Part shown: positions 6,613 to 8,243 of the stretch, in pieces
Layout of the letters: each line of letters opens with the position of its first letter
Numbering within the stretch: position 1 is the stretch's first letter
From: Candidatus Tayloriibacteriota bacterium
Lineage (GTDB): Bacteria; Patescibacteriota; Minisyncoccia; Phycocordibacterales; UBA11359
Direction of reading: 5' to 3'
NCBI GenBank assembly: GCA_003455555.1
Contig: DMQX01000075.1
Coordinates: 3,772 to 12,014, forward strand
Length of the DNA: 8,243 nt
The notes under the pieces: generated by a model
The model's input: the letters and a program-made list of their open reading frames with translations, nothing else
The model's database searches: none
What the model was told of the DNA's origin: nothing
Translations under genes and position numbers: made by a program

Positions 6613-7152
6613 ATGCATAATATGCAAAAGCTTGATACTGATGTTCTGATCGTCTGGCAAAACGAAGGGATCCTGAAGGTTCTTACGGTAGTTTGCCGGG
6701 TTGGTCAGATGGACAGTTACCAAATTTTTCCCGAACAGGTCAGCAGTCAGTTGGCTGAGCAAATGCCGTCGGAAAAGATCTTTGACCCTTTGCGTCAGAG
6801 GTTTCTGGCTTTTGGCAGCAAATTGTACCTGCTTGAATCGTTTGTGAAGTACAACGCTTGGGTTCACGATGTATTTCATGTGCATTTTCACACCGTCGAT
6901 TTGCGCGGTTTGGAAGGTACGGAAATGCGCACCAATATCATGGCCGAAACTGGCAATCGCTTCTTTGAACCGCCGAGTCTGGTTTCGGTTCAGGAACTGC
7001 TCAAGAGAGAGAACGATCCACGTCGTAGTCCTTATGGACACGGATTCCGAAATCACCTTCATTTCCTGGGTCTTAGACACTTGTTTGAGAACGATTCCCG
7101 GCTCTTTCCGTTGTCACCGCCGCCGGCGCCTCTGATTGTAAGTAAGGCTTAA
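6613..7152 (+). CDS. Unrecognised 179-residue protein, possibly a degenerate Nudix fold
   Basis: I do not recognise this family with confidence. The gene looks real: good promoter, strong Shine-Dalgarno sequence and a strong terminator make a complete one-gene unit. The protein is soluble, with no signal peptide or membrane helix. It opens with a beta-like segment (DVLIVWQNEGILKVLTVVCRV, 10-30), then a helical stretch ending in LRQRFLAFG (60-68), a histidine-rich strand with H85, H89, H91 and H93, a segment ending in VSVQELLKRE (124-133), and a proline-rich tail. The order of strands, an R-x7-G helix-turn and a later 'SVQELL' segment recall Nudix proteins, but the catalytic REUxEE residues are absent (RQRFLA instead). 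If the fold is right, it would be a non-hydrolytic binder. The next gene is a true Nudix hydrolase, which makes the idea worth testing but does not prove it. Otherwise: hypothetical protein. Confidence 0.8.
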   Translation: MHNMQKLDTDVLIVWQNEGILKVLTVVCRVGQMDSYQIFPEQVSSQLAEQMPSEKIFDPLRQRFLAFGSKLYLLESFVKYNAWVHDVFHVHFHTVDLRGLEGTEMRTNIMAETGNRFFEPPSLVSVQELLKRENDPRRSPYGHGFRNHLHFLGLRHLFENDSRLFPLSPPPAPLIVSKA

Positions 7153-7179
7153 AAACAGGCCTAATATCAAGCCTAATCC

Positions 7180-7216
7180 GACCCTATTTCGCCATCGCGG
7201 AAGAGGGTCTTTTTTT
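7180..7216 (+). terminator. Strong intrinsic terminator
   Basis: GACCCT (7180-7185) pairs with AGGGTC (7204-7209). After one mismatch, TTTCGC (7187-7192) pairs with GCGGAA (7197-7202) around the loop CATC. Seven Ts follow (7210-7216). It ends the transcript of the 179-residue gene. Confidence 0.92.
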
Positions 7217-7230
7217 AGCCAAAATTTTGC

Positions 7231-7258
7231 TTGACTTTAGTCCTATTTGTGATATAAT
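7231..7258 (+). promoter_or_regulatory. Strong promoter of the Nudix gene with extended -10
   Basis: TTGACT (7231-7236), a 16-base spacer and a perfect TATAAT (7253-7258) preceded by TGA (7250-7252), which forms an extended -10 TGN motif. Transcription should start near 7265, giving a leader of about 70 bases. Confidence 0.8.
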
Positions 7259-7273
7259 AGTACCAGAGTTTAT

Positions 7274-7321
7274 ATGGTAACCTTTTGGTTGCCAGCTCAT
7301 TGTAAAACACTGCACTCTTGA
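7274..7321 (+). promoter_or_regulatory. 5' leader with hairpin and possible 15-codon upstream ORF
   Basis: TGGTAACC (7275-7282) pairs with GGTTGCCA (7287-7294) around TTTT, an 8-bp hairpin with one G-U pair near the predicted 5' end of the mRNA. It may stabilise the transcript. An ATG at 7274 opens a 15-codon frame (MVTFWLPAHCKTLHS) whose TGA (7319-7321) touches the ribosome binding site AAAGGCAGGT (7321-7330) of the Nudix gene. There is no Shine-Dalgarno sequence before this ATG, so its translation is uncertain. No known riboswitch is recognised. Confidence 0.4.
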
Positions 7322-7334
7322 AAGGCAGGTTGGT

Positions 7335-8021
7335 ATGACAGTTCAACAGGTTCCCCAAGTTGCGGCGCAAAAGAAGTACAACATCCATTCGACGTTGGCC
7401 GTACAGGGCATCACCAGTTTCTTTTGCGGGACCTTCATCTATTTGGTCCGCAACGGAGTCTTGTACTTCCGGATGTTGCCTTACGTTACCGGCAACTTCG
7501 CGACCATTCAGTACAAGGCGCCCGGCGGCAACGACAATCAAGGCTTCGAGTTGGCTCCCGAAACTGCGGTTCGCGAACTTCAGGAAGAACTCATGTCGGA
7601 TGGCACCAAGGTAAAGATTCGCATGAATCTGATCGTTCGCGTCCACCACCAAGATTTTCCGAGTGACACGCCGGGAGACACGGGACTTCATCGCAAATTT
7701 TTCTTCGTGATGAACGAAGCTGCGCTGAAGGAAGGTTACTCCGGCGGCAACATGTGCTTCCGAAGCGAGCCGATGGTTGACGATGATCGTGGTGGCAGGG
7801 AGACTTTGCTCCAAGCCATTTCGATCCCCGCCGTTACGGTCGCCTGCGGCGCAGTATACAAGACCCACCTCGAGGGTTTTGTGATGGTCATCCGTCACTT
7901 GGCGGAGGATCCATCGCTCATGGCAATCATGCCACAAGATTTGCTAGATTGGGCGAATCTGGAAAATCATTTTGATGATCTGGGCAAGCCCATCTACCTC
8001 AAGCGGCAGTATGTTCGATAA
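7335..8021 (+). CDS. Nudix-family hydrolase with slightly atypical Nudix box
   Basis: This family cleaves nucleoside diphosphates linked to another group X; the substrate cannot be assigned here. The Nudix box is at residues 64-87: GG (64-65), E72, then seven residues and R80-E81-L82-x-E84-E85. The catalytic helix residues are intact. The first half is one residue longer than the usual G-x5-E, and the glycine normally found after EE is replaced (EELMSDG). A beta-rich N-terminal region (20-60) and a strand HRKFFFVM follow the expected fold, but at 228 residues the protein exceeds a bare Nudix domain (about 130-150) and has a C-terminal extension (about 150-228) without a recognised motif. The start ATG follows AAAGGCAGGT with usable spacing. 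The gene has its own strong promoter and terminator. It is soluble, with no signal peptide. Confidence 0.8.
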   Translation: MTVQQVPQVAAQKKYNIHSTLAVQGITSFFCGTFIYLVRNGVLYFRMLPYVTGNFATIQYKAPGGNDNQGFELAPETAVRELQEELMSDGTKVKIRMNLIVRVHHQDFPSDTPGDTGLHRKFFFVMNEAALKEGYSGGNMCFRSEPMVDDDRGGRETLLQAISIPAVTVACGAVYKTHLEGFVMVIRHLAEDPSLMAIMPQDLLDWANLENHFDDLGKPIYLKRQYVR

Positions 8022-8053
8022 GCTCTTTTGATTTCGAAAGGAGGTAATTTAAG

Positions 8054-8091
8054 CCGCTGGTATTACTTAATTGTAACGCCAGCGGTTTTTT
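8054..8091 (+). terminator. Strong intrinsic terminator after the Nudix gene
   Basis: CCGCTGG (8054-8060) pairs with CCAGCGG (8079-8085). The helix continues past a wobble and a mismatch with TTAC/GTAA around the loop TTAATT. Six Ts follow (8086-8091). Confidence 0.92.
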
Positions 8092-8135
8092 CTTGCATAG
8101 CTTTTGTTTTACCATTTGATTATTTTTTTATTTTA

Positions 8136-8243
8136 GCGTACTGAAAAGAGCTTTTGAGGGACTACGAGGAGCGACTGGCTCCGAGTTGGAGCAAATTTTT
8201 AGCAAAAAATTATGCGTGCCCTCAAAAGCTCTTTTCAGTACGC
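8136..8243. repeat. Structured inverted-repeat element with perfect 25-bp arms
   Basis: The arms 8136-8160 and 8219-8243 are perfect inverted copies, and the right arm ends exactly at the window edge. The 58-base middle is itself structured. GGAGC (8168-8172) can pair with GCTCC (8178-8182), which can alternatively pair with a second GGAGC (8188-8192). GCAAATTTTT (8191-8200) can pair with AAAAATTATGC (8205-8215) with one bulged base. No coding frame is apparent. It follows a complete terminator, so a terminator role is not needed. A MITE, a REP-like element or a structured RNA gene are the options; no target-site duplication can be checked because the right flank is missing. Confidence 0.8.

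Noticed and set aside
1..8243. Reassigned TGA codon (glycine), as in some CPR lineages
   Set aside because: Conserved glycines are encoded by GGN throughout and no recognised protein needs an in-frame TGA, although no visible gene happens to stop with TGA.

Overview
The window looks like ordinary chromosomal DNA from a bacterium with a streamlined genome. My best guess is the Patescibacteria/CPR (Parcubacteria-like) group. This is inferred from a threonyl-tRNA synthetase lacking its N-terminal TGS domain, a DnaE with a degenerate PHP domain, small stand-alone accessory domains, and several start codons sitting where transcription itself should begin. The standard bacterial code fits: all six visible stops are TAA or TAG, and conserved glycines use GGN codons.

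Layout: positions 1-5710 are read on the minus strand. From upstream to downstream in that direction they are dnaE (DNA polymerase III alpha), a small nucleotidyltransferase-fold gene 3 bases after it, a single-PAS-domain gene with its own near-consensus promoter and a terminator, and thrS, which runs off the left edge. Positions 5859-8021 are read on the plus strand: rnhB (ribonuclease HII), an unrecognised 179-residue protein, and a Nudix hydrolase. The last two form separate cassettes, each with its own promoter and a strong intrinsic terminator.

The dnaE/rnhB divergent intergenic region holds a ~99-bp inverted-repeat element. A second, ~108-bp inverted-repeat element with a perfect 25-bp arm fills the right end. 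The two share short motifs in arms and loop, and I infer one family of small structured repeats (MITE-like or REP-like).

Functionally, dnaE and rnhB belong to replication and ribonucleotide removal, and thrS to translation. The PAS, nucleotidyltransferase, 179-residue and Nudix proteins have no clear joint pathway. I see no defence locus, CRISPR array, tRNA, rRNA or transposase. The points most worth a second look are the inverted-repeat family, the predicted leaderless starts of dnaE, rnhB and thrS, the loss of PHP metal ligands in DnaE, and the unknown protein, which may be a decayed Nudix fold.
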